A DNA stretch of 64,000 nt, taken from assembly GCF_900110735.1 (NCBI RefSeq), contig NZ_FOET01000015.1, forward strand, positions 1-64,000, in the 5' to 3' direction. The notes below the pieces were generated by a model. That model was not told the DNA's origin, made no database searches, and worked only from the letters and a program-made list of their open reading frames with translations. This DNA comes from Streptomyces radiopugnans (GTDB lineage Bacteria > Actinomycetota > Actinomycetes > Streptomycetales > Streptomycetaceae). Every line of letters begins with the position of its first letter. Positions within the stretch are counted from its first letter, which is position 1. Below, in pieces: positions 42,161 to 51,250 of the stretch. A program made the position numbers and the translations under genes.

Positions 42161-43321
42161 GTGGACGTGAGGACGTCCGGCGGACAGGGCGGCGAGCCGT
42201 CCGACGCGCCCGGCGCGCCCCGCACATCCCGCGCCCGTCCCGCGCGGCAGGCGCCGCCGCGGGACGACGGCACGGAGGTGCTCCCCGACGACCTCCCCGA
42301 CGGACTGGTCGTCGCCGACGCCCGCGGCCGGGTCGTCTGCTTCAACGCCGCGGCCGCCCGCATCACCGCCCTGCCGCGCGAGGACGCGCTGGGCCGCCCC
42401 GTCGAGCAGGTCCTGCCCCTGGAGGACCTGGAGGGACGCCGCTGGTGGAAGGTCACCGACCCCTACGGGGGCCTGGCCATCCGCACCGGCCAGCCCGAGC
42501 GCAACCTCTTACTCCCCGGAGGCCGGGAGGTCCTGGTCTCCGCCCGGTACGTCCGCGCCCGCCCCACCGGCCCCGTGCAACGCCTGGTGGTCTCCCTGCG
42601 CGGCACCGAGGCCCGGCGGCGCACCGAGCGCAGCCACGCCGAGCTGATCGCCACCGTCGCCCACGAACTGCGCTCGCCGCTGACCTCGGTGAAGGGCTTC
42701 ACCGCGACGCTGCTCGCCAAGTGGGAGAGGTTCACCGACGACCAGAAGCGGCTGATGCTGGAGACGGTGGACGCCGACGCCGACCGCGTCACCCGGCTCA
42801 TCACCGAGCTGCTGGACATCTCGCGCATCGACTCCGGGCGGCTGGAGATCCACCGCCAGCCCGTGGACATGGCCGCCGCCGTGGACCGGCACATACGGGC
42901 CCACATCGCCGCGGGCCGCCCCGAGGAGCGCTTCGCCCGCAGGATCGCCACCCCGCTCCCGCCGCTGTGGGCCGACCCCGACAAGATCGACCAGGTGCTC
43001 GGCAACCTGCTGGAAAACGCCGTGCGCCACGGCGAGGGGACGGTCACCATAGAGGTGGCACCGGCACGGACGAAGACGGGCGACGAAGGAACGGCGGTCA
43101 CGGTGAGCGACGAGGGCCCCGGCATCCCCGAGGAGTCGATGAGCCGCGTCTTCACCCGCTTCTGGCGCGGCAGCAAGCGCGGCGGCACCGGTCTGGGCCT
43201 GTACATCGTCAAGGGCATCGTCGAGGCCCACGGCGGGGCGATCACGGTCGGCCGCTCGCCCGCGGGCGGCGCCGAGTTCCGATTCACCCTGCCCGCGGGC
43301 GTCCCGGCCTTCATGGCCTGA
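42161..43321 (+). CDS. Soluble PAS-domain sensor histidine kinase (orphan)
   Basis: The product has 386 residues with no membrane segment. A PAS domain at about 40-148 (GLVVADARGRVVCFNAAAAR) is followed by the H-box VAHELRSPLTS (His168), the N-box NLLENAVRHG, DEGPGIP and GGTGLGLYIV of the HATPase domain. It senses an internal signal through PAS and autophosphorylates. No response regulator gene adjoins; the nearest in the window is the NarL-type gene at 5.1 kb. The GTG at 42161 is preceded by a purine-rich stretch. Confidence 0.92.
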   Translation: MDVRTSGGQGGEPSDAPGAPRTSRARPARQAPPRDDGTEVLPDDLPDGLVVADARGRVVCFNAAAARITALPREDALGRPVEQVLPLEDLEGRRWWKVTDPYGGLAIRTGQPERNLLLPGGREVLVSARYVRARPTGPVQRLVVSLRGTEARRRTERSHAELIATVAHELRSPLTSVKGFTATLLAKWERFTDDQKRLMLETVDADADRVTRLITELLDISRIDSGRLEIHRQPVDMAAAVDRHIRAHIAAGRPEERFARRIATPLPPLWADPDKIDQVLGNLLENAVRHGEGTVTIEVAPARTKTGDEGTAVTVSDEGPGIPEESMSRVFTRFWRGSKRGGTGLGLYIVKGIVEAHGGAITVGRSPAGGAEFRFTLPAGVPAFMA

Positions 43322-43369
43322 GCGGCACCCGCGGGCTCCTCCGGGTCAGTAGCGATCTTCCTCGCCCCG

Positions 43370-43498
43370 TAGACTCGACAACCGGTACCTTCGAGCGGCC
43401 CGGGAACCGGATCCGCCGGGACACAGGGGTGCCGAAGCGCCGAAGCGGGGCGAAGCAACCAACCGAAACCACGGGCCAACCGAAAAGCACGGGAAGAG
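43370..43498 (+). promoter_or_regulatory. pheS promoter and leader with tandem repeat
   Basis: TAGACT at 43370-43375 is the probable -10 box, giving a leader of about 115 nt. It ends in two imperfect tandem copies of CCAACCGAAA-N1-2-CACGGG (43459-43475 and 43476-43493); the second overlaps the ribosome-binding site GGGAAGAG. I see no Phe-rich leader peptide. Confidence 0.45.
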
Positions 43499-44626
43499 AT
43501 GTCCGCACCCAACAAGTCGTACGACCCCGTAGAGGTCGAGGCACTGAAACCGGAAGAGATCGACCGGGCACGGGACGCGGCCCTCGCCGCGATCGCCGCC
43601 GCCGGCGATCTGGAGGCGCTGCGCGAGGTGAAGGCCGCCCACGCCGGCGACCGCTCGCCGCTGGCGCTGGCCAACCGCGAGATCGGCGCCCTGCCGCCGC
43701 ACGCCAAGGCCGAGGCCGGCCGGCGCGTCGGCCAGGCGCGCGGCGCGGTGGGCCAGGCGCTCAAGCGGCGCCAGGAGGAGCTGGAGGCCGAGCGCGACGA
43801 GCGCGTGCTGGTCGAGGAGGCGGTGGACGTCACGCTGCCCTTCGACCGCGTCCCCGCGGGCGCCCGCCACCCGCTGACCACGCTGTCCGAGCGGATCGAG
43901 GACGTCTTCGTGGCGATGGGCTACGAGGTCGCCGAGGGGCCCGAGGCCGAGGCCGAGTGGTTCAACTTCGACGCCCTCAACATCGCCCCGGACCACCCGG
44001 CCCGCACCATGCAGGACACCTTCTTCGTCCAGGGCCCCGACGGCTCCGGAGAGGGGGAGTCGGGCGTCGTGCTGCGCACCCACACCTCGCCGGTGCAGAT
44101 CCGCTCCCTGCTGGAGCGGAAGCCGCCGGTGTACGTGATCTGCCCCGGCCGGGTCTACCGCACCGACGAGCTGGACGCGACCCACACCCCGGTCTTCCAC
44201 CAGGTGGAACTGCTCGCCGTGGACGAGGGCCTGACCATGGCCGACCTCAAGGGCACCCTGGACCACATGGTCCGGTCCCTGTTCGGCGAGGACCTGCGCA
44301 CCCGGCTGCGCCCGTCGTACTTCCCCTTCACCGAGCCGTCCGCCGAGATGGACATGGTGTGCTTCGCCTGCCGCGGCGAGTCCGTCGGCGACCCCGACCG
44401 CCCCTGCCGCACCTGCTCGTCCGAGGGCTGGATCGAGCTGGGCGGCTGCGGCATGGTCAACCCGCGGGTGCTGACCGCCTGCGGTGTGGACCCGGAGCGC
44501 TACAGCGGCTTCGCCTTCGGGTTCGGCATCGAGAGGATGCTGATGTTCCGCCACAACGTCGAGGACATGCGAGACATGGTCGAGGGTGACGTCCGGTTCA
44601 CCCGGCCGTTCGGGATGGAGATCTGA
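43499..44626 (+). CDS. pheS: Phenylalanine-tRNA ligase alpha subunit
   Basis: The product has 375 residues. The N-terminal coiled coil about 20-105 binds tRNA. The class II core has motif 1 around HPLTTLSERIEDVFVAMGYE, motif 2 (RVYRTDELDATHTPVFHQVE) and motif 3 (FGFGIERMLMF). It charges tRNA-Phe as an alpha2beta2 enzyme with PheT. The stop overlaps the pheT start in TGATG (44624-44628), so the two subunits are translationally coupled. Confidence 0.98.
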   Translation: MSAPNKSYDPVEVEALKPEEIDRARDAALAAIAAAGDLEALREVKAAHAGDRSPLALANREIGALPPHAKAEAGRRVGQARGAVGQALKRRQEELEAERDERVLVEEAVDVTLPFDRVPAGARHPLTTLSERIEDVFVAMGYEVAEGPEAEAEWFNFDALNIAPDHPARTMQDTFFVQGPDGSGEGESGVVLRTHTSPVQIRSLLERKPPVYVICPGRVYRTDELDATHTPVFHQVELLAVDEGLTMADLKGTLDHMVRSLFGEDLRTRLRPSYFPFTEPSAEMDMVCFACRGESVGDPDRPCRTCSSEGWIELGGCGMVNPRVLTACGVDPERYSGFAFGFGIERMLMFRHNVEDMRDMVEGDVRFTRPFGMEI

Positions 44627-47133
44627 TGCGGGCCCCGCTTTCGTGGCTGCGGGAGTACGTCGACCTGCCGGCCGGTGAGACCGGCCGCGACGTCGCGGCG
44701 AAGCTGATCGCGGCCGGGCTGGAGGTCGAGACCGTCGAGCGGCTCGGCACCGGGATCACCGGGCCGCTGGTCGTCGGCCAGGTACTGGCGATCGAGGAGC
44801 TGACCGGCTTCAAGAAGCCGATCCGCTACTGCCAGGTCGACGTCGGCGACGCCAACGGCACCGGCGAGCCGCAGAACATCGTCTGCGGCGCCACCAACTT
44901 CGCCGTCGGCGACAAGGTCGTGGTGATCCTGCCCGGCGGCGTGCTGCCCGGCGACTTCAGGATCGGCGCCCGCAAGACCTACGGCAGGCTGTCGGAGGGC
45001 ATGATCTGCTCGGCCAGCGAGCTGGGCATGAGCGACGACCACGACGGCATCATCGTGCTCCCGCCCGAGCACGAGGTGGGCACCGACGCGATCGAGCTGC
45101 TGGAACTGGTCGACGAGGTCCTCGACATCGCCGTCACGCCCGACCGCGGCTACTGCCTGTCCATGCGCGGCGTCGCCCGCGAGGCGGCCACCGCCTACGG
45201 CCTGCCGCTGCGCGACCCGGCGCTGCTGGACGTGCCCGTGCCCAACGAGCACGGCCACCCGGTCGAGATCGAGGACCGGCGCGGCTGCGACCGCTTCACC
45301 GCCCGCACGGTCACCGGTGTGCGGCCCGACGCGCGCTCCCCGATCTGGCTCCAGCGGCGGCTGCAGAAGGCCGGCATGCGCCCGATCTCGCTGGCCGTGG
45401 ACATCACCAACTACGTGATGCTCGAACTCGGCCAGCCCCTGCACGCCTACGACCGCTCCCGCGTCAACGGGGCGATCGGCGTGCGCCGGGCCCGGCCGGG
45501 GGAGAAGCTCACCACCCTCGACGGCACCAAGCGCGAGCTGCACCCAGAGGACCTGGTCATCACCGACGACAGCGGGCCGATCGGCCTGGCCGGGGTGATG
45601 GGCGGAGCCGACACCGAGATCGCCGACGCCCGGGAGGCGACGGGCACCAGCGAGATCGTGATCGAGGCCGCGCACTTCGACCCGGTCTCCATCGCCCGCA
45701 CCGCCCGCCGCCACAAGCTGTCCTCCGAGGCGTCCAGGCGCTTCGAGCGCGGGGTGGACCCGCAGGCCACCTCCGCCGCCGCCCAGCGCACCGTGGACCT
45801 GCTGGTCCTGCTGGCGGGCGGCACCGCCGAGGCGGGCGTCACCGAGATCGTCTCGCCCAGCGGCCCGCACACCATCAGGATGCGCGCCGACCACCCGGAC
45901 CGGGTCGCGGGCGTGGCCTACGGCCGCGAGACCGTGGCGCGGCGCCTGCAGGACGTGGGCTGCGACGTCTACGGCACCGACGAGCTGACCGTGACCGTGC
46001 CGTCGTGGCGGCCCGACCTCACCGACCCCAACGACCTGGCCGAGGAGGTCATGCGGCTGGAGGGCTACGAGGCCCTGCCCTCCACCCTGCCGCGCCTGCC
46101 CTCGGGCCGCGGTCTGACCGAGCGGCAGCGGCTGCGCCGCAGGGTCGGGCGGGCGCTGGCCGGAGCGGGGTACGTCGAGGCGCCGAACTATCCGTTCGTC
46201 GGGGACGCCGCCTTCGACCGGCTCGGCCTGGAGCCGGACGACCCCCGCCGCCGCACGGTACGGCTGGTCAACCCGCTCTCCGACGAGGAGCCGGCGCTGC
46301 GCACCACGCTGCTGCCGGGGCTGCTCGCCGCGCTGCGGCGCAACGACGGCCGCGGATCCCACGATCTGGCGCTCTTCGAGACCGGCCTGGTCTTCCGGCC
46401 CACCGGATGCGAGACCGCCGCGGTCCGGCTGCCGGTCGACCGCCGCCCGACCGACGAGGAGCTCGCCGCCCTCACCGCCGCGCTGCCCGCGCAGCCGCGC
46501 CGGGCCGCGGTCGTGCTGGCCGGCGCACGCGAGCAGGCCGGCTGGTGGGGCAAGGGCCGCCCGGCGACCTGGGCCGATGCCGTCGAGGCGGCCCGCACCG
46601 TCGCCCGCGAGGCCGGTGTGGAACTCGCCCTGGAGGCCGACCGGCACGCTCCCTGGCACCCGGGGCGCTGCGCCGCGCTGTACGCGGGCGTCGACGGCGA
46701 GCGCACCCTGGTCGGGCACGCCGGCGAGCTGCACCCGCGCGTGATCAAGGCGATGCAGCTGCCCGCCCGCACCTGCGCCATGGAGATCGACCTCGACCTG
46801 CTGGAGCACGCCTCCTCGGGCGCCCCGCAGGCCCCGCACGTGTCCACCTTCCCGGTGGCCACGCAGGATGTCGCCCTGGTGGTGGACGCCTCCGTCCCGG
46901 CGGCCGAGGTCGAGTCGGCGCTGCGCGAGGGTGCGGGCGAACTGCTGGAGTCGCTGCGGCTGTTCGACGTCTTCACCGGCGAGCAGCTCGGCGAGGGGAA
47001 GAAGTCCCTGGCCTACGCCCTGCGCTTCCGCGCACCCGATCGCACGCTGACGGCCGAGGAGGCCACGGCCGCCCGCGAGGCCGCCGTGGCGGCGGCGGTC
47101 GGGCGCACCGGCGCGGTGCTGCGCGGCGCGTAG
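44626..47133 (+). CDS. pheT: Phenylalanine-tRNA ligase beta subunit
   Basis: The product has 835 residues. Domains in order: the B1 start (MRAPLSWLREYVDLP), an EMAPII-like tRNA-binding domain around 40-155 (PLVVGQVLAIEELTG), the B3/B4 editing region (RFTARTVTGVRPDARSPIWL), the B5 domain (TIRMRADHPDRVAGVAYG), the catalytic-like core and a C-terminal FDX-ACB anticodon-binding domain (FPVATQDVALVVDASVPAAEVE). It supports aminoacylation by PheS and edits mischarged Tyr-tRNA-Phe. A very strong hairpin follows. Confidence 0.97.
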   Translation: MRAPLSWLREYVDLPAGETGRDVAAKLIAAGLEVETVERLGTGITGPLVVGQVLAIEELTGFKKPIRYCQVDVGDANGTGEPQNIVCGATNFAVGDKVVVILPGGVLPGDFRIGARKTYGRLSEGMICSASELGMSDDHDGIIVLPPEHEVGTDAIELLELVDEVLDIAVTPDRGYCLSMRGVAREAATAYGLPLRDPALLDVPVPNEHGHPVEIEDRRGCDRFTARTVTGVRPDARSPIWLQRRLQKAGMRPISLAVDITNYVMLELGQPLHAYDRSRVNGAIGVRRARPGEKLTTLDGTKRELHPEDLVITDDSGPIGLAGVMGGADTEIADAREATGTSEIVIEAAHFDPVSIARTARRHKLSSEASRRFERGVDPQATSAAAQRTVDLLVLLAGGTAEAGVTEIVSPSGPHTIRMRADHPDRVAGVAYGRETVARRLQDVGCDVYGTDELTVTVPSWRPDLTDPNDLAEEVMRLEGYEALPSTLPRLPSGRGLTERQRLRRRVGRALAGAGYVEAPNYPFVGDAAFDRLGLEPDDPRRRTVRLVNPLSDEEPALRTTLLPGLLAALRRNDGRGSHDLALFETGLVFRPTGCETAAVRLPVDRRPTDEELAALTAALPAQPRRAAVVLAGAREQAGWWGKGRPATWADAVEAARTVAREAGVELALEADRHAPWHPGRCAALYAGVDGERTLVGHAGELHPRVIKAMQLPARTCAMEIDLDLLEHASSGAPQAPHVSTFPVATQDVALVVDASVPAAEVESALREGAGELLESLRLFDVFTGEQLGEGKKSLAYALRFRAPDRTLTAEEATAAREAAVAAAVGRTGAVLRGA

Positions 47134-47194
47134 CGGCCCCCGTCCGCCGCGTCCGGCCCGCCCGGTACCGGTGACGGGGAACGCCGGGGACGGA

Positions 47195-47244
47195 GAACGC
47201 CGACGGCGGGGCACCCTTCCCGGGGTGCCCCGCCGTCGGCGTTC
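47195..47244. terminator. Bidirectional terminator hairpin after pheT
   Basis: A perfect 22-bp stem (47195-47216 with 47223-47244) with a 6-nt loop lies between the convergent pheT and dehydrogenase genes. It is one of the longest stems in the window. Confidence 0.8.
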
Positions 47245-47294
47245 CCCGCGCCTGCCGGCCCGTCGCACCGGGCGGGCCGACGTGCCGCGGGGCG

Positions 47295-48152
47295 TCAGTA
47301 GGTGTAGAAGCCCGCGCCGGTCTTGCGGCCCAGGCGGCCGGCGTCGACCATCCGCTGGAGCAGCGGCGGGGCGGCGTACAGCGGCTCCTTGTACTCCTCG
47401 TACATCGAGTACGCGACCGAGGCGACGGTGTCCAGGCCGATGAGGTCGGCGAGCTTGAGCGGCCCCATGGGGTGCGCGCAGCCCATCTCCATGCCGTTGT
47501 CGATGTCCTCGCGGCTGGCGATGCCCGTCTCGAACATCCGGATCGCCGAGAGCAGGTACGGGATCAGCAGCGCGTTGACCACGAAGCCCGAGCGGTCCTG
47601 GGCGCGGATGGCGTGCTTGCCCAGCAGCTTGACGACCGCGGTCTCGGCCCGCGCGATGGTGTCGTCGGAGGTGGTCAGCGCGGGGATCAGCTCCACCAGC
47701 CGCTGCACCGGCGCGGGGTTGAAGAAGTGGATGCCGATCACCCGGTCCGGGCGGGAGGTCGCCACGGCCAGCTTCACCAGCGGGATGGAGGAGGTGTTGG
47801 AGGCCAGGATCGCCTCCGGGCTGGTCACCACCTGGTCGAGGATCTGGAAGATCTCGGTTTTGACCTGCTCGTTCTCCACGACCGCCTCGATCACCAGATC
47901 GCGGTCGGCGAACTCGCCGAGGTCGGTGGTGAAGGACAGGCGCTCCAGGGTGGCGTCGCGCTCCGCCTCGCTGATCTTGCCCCGTGCGGCGGCCTTGTCC
48001 AGGGAGGTCACCAGCCGGGTACGGCCTATCTCCAGGGCTTCGCCGGTGGTCTCGGCGACCATGACGTCCAGGCCGGCCCGTGCGCAGACCTCGGCGATAC
48101 CCGAGCCCATCTGGCCGCAGCCCACCACTCCGACGCGTTCGATGTCGGTCAC
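47295..48152 (-). CDS. 3-hydroxybutyryl-CoA dehydrogenase
   Basis: The product has 285 residues, starting at GTG 48152 with AAAGG upstream. The NAD-binding loop is VGVVGCGQMGSGIAEVCARAG. The catalytic SNTSSIP and GIHFFNPAPVQ motifs and the C-terminal dimer domain (GFVVNALLIPYLLSAIRMFE) are complete. It oxidises 3-hydroxybutyryl-CoA or the reverse, in fatty acid, butanol-type or polyhydroxybutyrate metabolism. No other beta-oxidation gene adjoins. Confidence 0.95.
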   Translation of the reverse strand: MTDIERVGVVGCGQMGSGIAEVCARAGLDVMVAETTGEALEIGRTRLVTSLDKAAARGKISEAERDATLERLSFTTDLGEFADRDLVIEAVVENEQVKTEIFQILDQVVTSPEAILASNTSSIPLVKLAVATSRPDRVIGIHFFNPAPVQRLVELIPALTTSDDTIARAETAVVKLLGKHAIRAQDRSGFVVNALLIPYLLSAIRMFETGIASREDIDNGMEMGCAHPMGPLKLADLIGLDTVASVAYSMYEEYKEPLYAAPPLLQRMVDAGRLGRKTGAGFYTY

Positions 48153-48251
48153 ATCGTGCCTTTCGCTGATCCACTGGTCCGTGACGCCGCCCCCGTACGG
48201 TTCCGGCCGCAGCGCCTCGCCGACCGACGTTACCGCGTCGCGCCGGAGAAA

Positions 48252-48285
48252 CGGTCGGCCGGGGCGCCGCGGCCCCGGCCGACCG
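48252..48285 (-). terminator. Terminator hairpin after the GH74 gene
   Basis: A perfect 14-bp stem (48252-48265 with 48272-48285) lies about 26 bp downstream of the GH74 stop on the minus strand. Confidence 0.65.
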
Positions 48286-48311
48286 GTCGTCCGGACGGTG
48301 CTCCGGTGCGG

Positions 48312-51020
48312 TCAGCCCGTGGCGCAGGCCGCTCCGTTGAGCTCGAAGGCGGCGGGGACGCCGTTGGAGCCCGACCAGGAGCCGGTGAAGCCGAAGGACG
48401 CCGACGCGCCCGGCTCCAGCCGCGCGTTCCAGCCGGCCGAGGAGGCCGTCACCGTCGCGCCGCTCTGGGTGAAGGAGGCGTTCCACATCTGGCCGACCCG
48501 CTGGCCGTCGGCGAAGGACCAGACCGCCTTCCAGCCGTCGAGGGCCGTCGTGCCGGTGTTCCGCACGGTGACGTCGGCCTGGAAGCCGCCCTGCCACTGG
48601 TTGGTGACCTTGTAGGCGACGGCGCACCGCGCGGTGCCGGGATCCTCAGGGTCTTCCGGGTCCTCGGGGTCTTCCGGGTCCGTCGGGTCGGTCGTCCCGG
48701 GGCTGTCGCCGTAGAGGATGCCGCGGCCGTTGGTGGAGACGTAGACCCGGCCGTACACCCGCGGGTCGCCGGTGATGTCCGCGCCGGTCCAGCCCCACTG
48801 GTGGGCGTCGTCGTTGATCCGCACCCAGCTCGCCCCGGCGTCGTCGGAGCGGTAGATCCCCCGTACCCCGCCGATCTTCGCGCTGCTGTACAGGGCCGGG
48901 TGGGACGCGCCCGGCGCGGCCTTGCCGAAGCCGATGGTGTCCGCCTCCTCGACGCCCTCGACCCGGGCGAAACTCTCCCCGCCGTCGGTGGAGCGCCACA
49001 GCCCGTAGGTGTCGCCGCTGCCGCCCGCGAGCCAGATGTGGCCCTCCTTCCCGGGCACGGCCTTGAAGCGGACGTTGCCGTCGGCGGGCAGTCCGGTGGC
49101 ACCGGAGGCCGTGAAGGTGGCGCCGCCGTCGCCGCTGACGTAGAAGGTGCCGTCGAGGAAGCCGTAGAAGGTGTCGGCGTCCACCCGGTCCGCCTCGACG
49201 CGCGCGCCGGCCGGGATGCCCCGCGAGGCCGACCAGGAGCTGCCGTAACCGGTGGTGTGGTGCACACCGGCGCCCTGAGGGCTCCAGACGAAACCGCTCG
49301 CGTCGGCCGCCGCGGCCACCGTACCGCCGCCGGTCACCCCCGACGGCCGGCTGCTGCCGGCGAACCAGTTGGCACCGTTGTCGGTGGAGAAGGCGATGTT
49401 CCCGGCGCTCCCGGTGTCCTGGTCGTCGCTGCTGCCGACCCGGACCACCGTGTTCGGGTTCTTCTCGGCGTAGTCCAGGCTGGAGACGTTGCCCATGAAG
49501 GGCGACTGGTACATCAGCTCCGGCACCCGCTCCAGGTCGGTGTGCCGGAAGCCGCCGATGTCACCGAGGCCGCTGAGCAGCGGGGCTCCGGACGGCGGGC
49601 TGATCAGGTCGTTGACCGCGGTCTCCTCCAGCCCCTCGACCATGGGCTTGACGGTGAACGTCTCGTCCCGGTCCCAGGCGGTCAGCTCCTCGGTGCCGTA
49701 GACCGTGGCCCCGGTGCCGTACATCATCCGGTCGGAGTCGAACGGGTCGATCTCCAGCGACTCGGTCATCCAGCCCAGCTTCGGCGCCGTCTCCGGCGGT
49801 GAGGGGTTGCCGCCGAAGGTCAGCCAGGGCACGGAGGAGACGTCCATGGTGAAGCGGTCGGAGCGGTTGGGGTAGCCGTCGTACTCCCAGGCCCGGGTCC
49901 AGGTCTCGCCGCTGTCGGTGCTGCGGAAGATCTGGGTGTCCGGCCACCAGGAGCTGTAGCCGGTGACCATGAGCGTGCCCGGGGCCTGGCGGTCGACCGT
50001 CAGCCCGCTGTAGCCGAAGTAGGTGTCGGCCTCGGGCACCGGGCTGACGTCCGTCCACTCGCCGCTGCCGGTGTCGTACCGCCACACCTGGCCCTTCCCG
50101 CCGTCGTACGGGCCGCCGGTGTCGGAGGTCGCGATGTAGAGGTGGCCGCTGTCGGTGTCCAGCACGCCCTTGTGGGGGAGGTAGCCGGTGGGCTGGCCGG
50201 GGACGGCCTCCCAGGTGGTGCCGCCGTCGGTGGAGCGGTAGACCGACTCCTCCTTGTCGGCGACGCCGACGTAGATCGTCCGCGTCCGGTTTCCGGCGCT
50301 GCCGGTGCGCTCGTCGAAGGTGACCCAGACGACGCCGACCTCGTCCGTCAGATAGCTGTTGTCGCTCTCCGGGTCGGGCACGTAGGTGCCGGGGTTGGGG
50401 AAGCTCTCCACCTCCGACCAGGTGGCGCCGGAGTCGGTGCTGCGCCACAGGCCGTGGCCGCTGGGGGCGCCCAGGTAGAGGACGCGGTTGTCGTTGGGGT
50501 CGACGGCCAGCCGCTCGCCCATGCCCCGGCCCGGCATGTTCCCGCCGAGCTTGAAGGGCAGTTCGGCGGTCCTCCAGGTGGCCCCGCGGTCCGACGAGCG
50601 CATGACGGCGCCGTTGTTCGGGTCCCAGTCGTTGGTGTAGTTGCCGACGGCGACGTACACGTTGTCGGGGTCGACCGGGTCGGTGGCCAGGGACGCGACG
50701 CCCGTGTGGCCCCACTTGTCCCAGCCGACGGAGTCCAGCAGCGGTGTCCACCGCTTCCCGGCCTCGTCCCAGCGGTAGGCGCCGCCGATGTCGGTGCGGG
50801 CGTAGACCAGGTCCTTCTCCGAGGGGTTGAAGACGATGCCGGGCACGAAGCCGCCACCGTCGATCCGGACGTTCTTCCAGGTGTAGCTGTCGGCCGAGAC
50901 CTCGACGCCCTGTCCCCGGGCTTCGGGGCCGGCCGAGGCCGGGTCGGCGGAGGCGGTCAGCAATCCTCCGGCCAGGGCCAGCGCCGCCAGGGCGGCGCCG
51001 GCCGATCGTCTTCCGGGCAC
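48312..51020 (-). CDS. GH74 xyloglucanase/cellulase with CBM2 cellulose-binding domain
   Basis: The product has 902 residues, starting at GTG 51020 after GAGAGGA. A Sec signal ends near ASA (residues 28-30). The two seven-bladed propellers of GH74 are seen as repeated RSTDSGATW-type units. The two expected catalytic acids are present: Asp77 in RTDIGGAYRW and Asp487 in GLGDIGGFRH. A (DP-T/E) linker of repeated PEDPED units joins a C-terminal CBM2 (CAVAYKVTNQWQGGFQADV, then a closing Cys). It should cut xyloglucan or beta-glucan outside the cell. A perfect CebR-type operator lies 61-74 bp upstream. Confidence 0.95.
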   Translation of the reverse strand: MPGRRSAGAALAALALAGGLLTASADPASAGPEARGQGVEVSADSYTWKNVRIDGGGFVPGIVFNPSEKDLVYARTDIGGAYRWDEAGKRWTPLLDSVGWDKWGHTGVASLATDPVDPDNVYVAVGNYTNDWDPNNGAVMRSSDRGATWRTAELPFKLGGNMPGRGMGERLAVDPNDNRVLYLGAPSGHGLWRSTDSGATWSEVESFPNPGTYVPDPESDNSYLTDEVGVVWVTFDERTGSAGNRTRTIYVGVADKEESVYRSTDGGTTWEAVPGQPTGYLPHKGVLDTDSGHLYIATSDTGGPYDGGKGQVWRYDTGSGEWTDVSPVPEADTYFGYSGLTVDRQAPGTLMVTGYSSWWPDTQIFRSTDSGETWTRAWEYDGYPNRSDRFTMDVSSVPWLTFGGNPSPPETAPKLGWMTESLEIDPFDSDRMMYGTGATVYGTEELTAWDRDETFTVKPMVEGLEETAVNDLISPPSGAPLLSGLGDIGGFRHTDLERVPELMYQSPFMGNVSSLDYAEKNPNTVVRVGSSDDQDTGSAGNIAFSTDNGANWFAGSSRPSGVTGGGTVAAAADASGFVWSPQGAGVHHTTGYGSSWSASRGIPAGARVEADRVDADTFYGFLDGTFYVSGDGGATFTASGATGLPADGNVRFKAVPGKEGHIWLAGGSGDTYGLWRSTDGGESFARVEGVEEADTIGFGKAAPGASHPALYSSAKIGGVRGIYRSDDAGASWVRINDDAHQWGWTGADITGDPRVYGRVYVSTNGRGILYGDSPGTTDPTDPEDPEDPEDPEDPGTARCAVAYKVTNQWQGGFQADVTVRNTGTTALDGWKAVWSFADGQRVGQMWNASFTQSGATVTASSAGWNARLEPGASASFGFTGSWSGSNGVPAAFELNGAACATG

Positions 51021-51080
51021 GGATACGTCCTCTCAGGGCAGATCCGCCCACGTGGGCGGTGCGGGGGGTGAACCAGTGAG

Positions 51081-51094
51081 TGGGAGCGCTCCCA
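51081..51094 (-). promoter_or_regulatory. CebR-type operator (cellobiose-responsive)
   Basis: TGGGAGCGCTCCCA is a perfect 14-bp palindrome, identical to the CebR site known in Streptomyces cellulolytic genes. It lies upstream of the GH74 gene and also in the gap shared with the divergent GHL10 gene (start 51251). Confidence 0.9.
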
Positions 51095-51250
51095 GATGTG
51101 CGGATGCTAGTTGTCGAACGCTGTTCGCATAAGGGGGCGTGTCAAGAGGGCGATATGGCGCGGACGGACGTCCGGTAGTCCGTTACGCGGAGTTGCCATG
51201 CCGCTACCCGGCCGGGATGATCGGGTGAATCGTCGTCAGGAGGAGGCAGC

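Noticed and set aside
43376..43498. T-box or Phe-codon attenuator in the pheS leader
   Set aside because: I see no T-box signature and no Phe-rich short ORF with a following terminator, so there is no support for it.
44500..48627. A 1375-codon open frame on the minus strand
   Set aside because: It lies antisense to pheT and out of frame with the dehydrogenase and GH74 genes. Those genes have clear family motifs and codon bias, and the long frame is a shadow of biased codon use.
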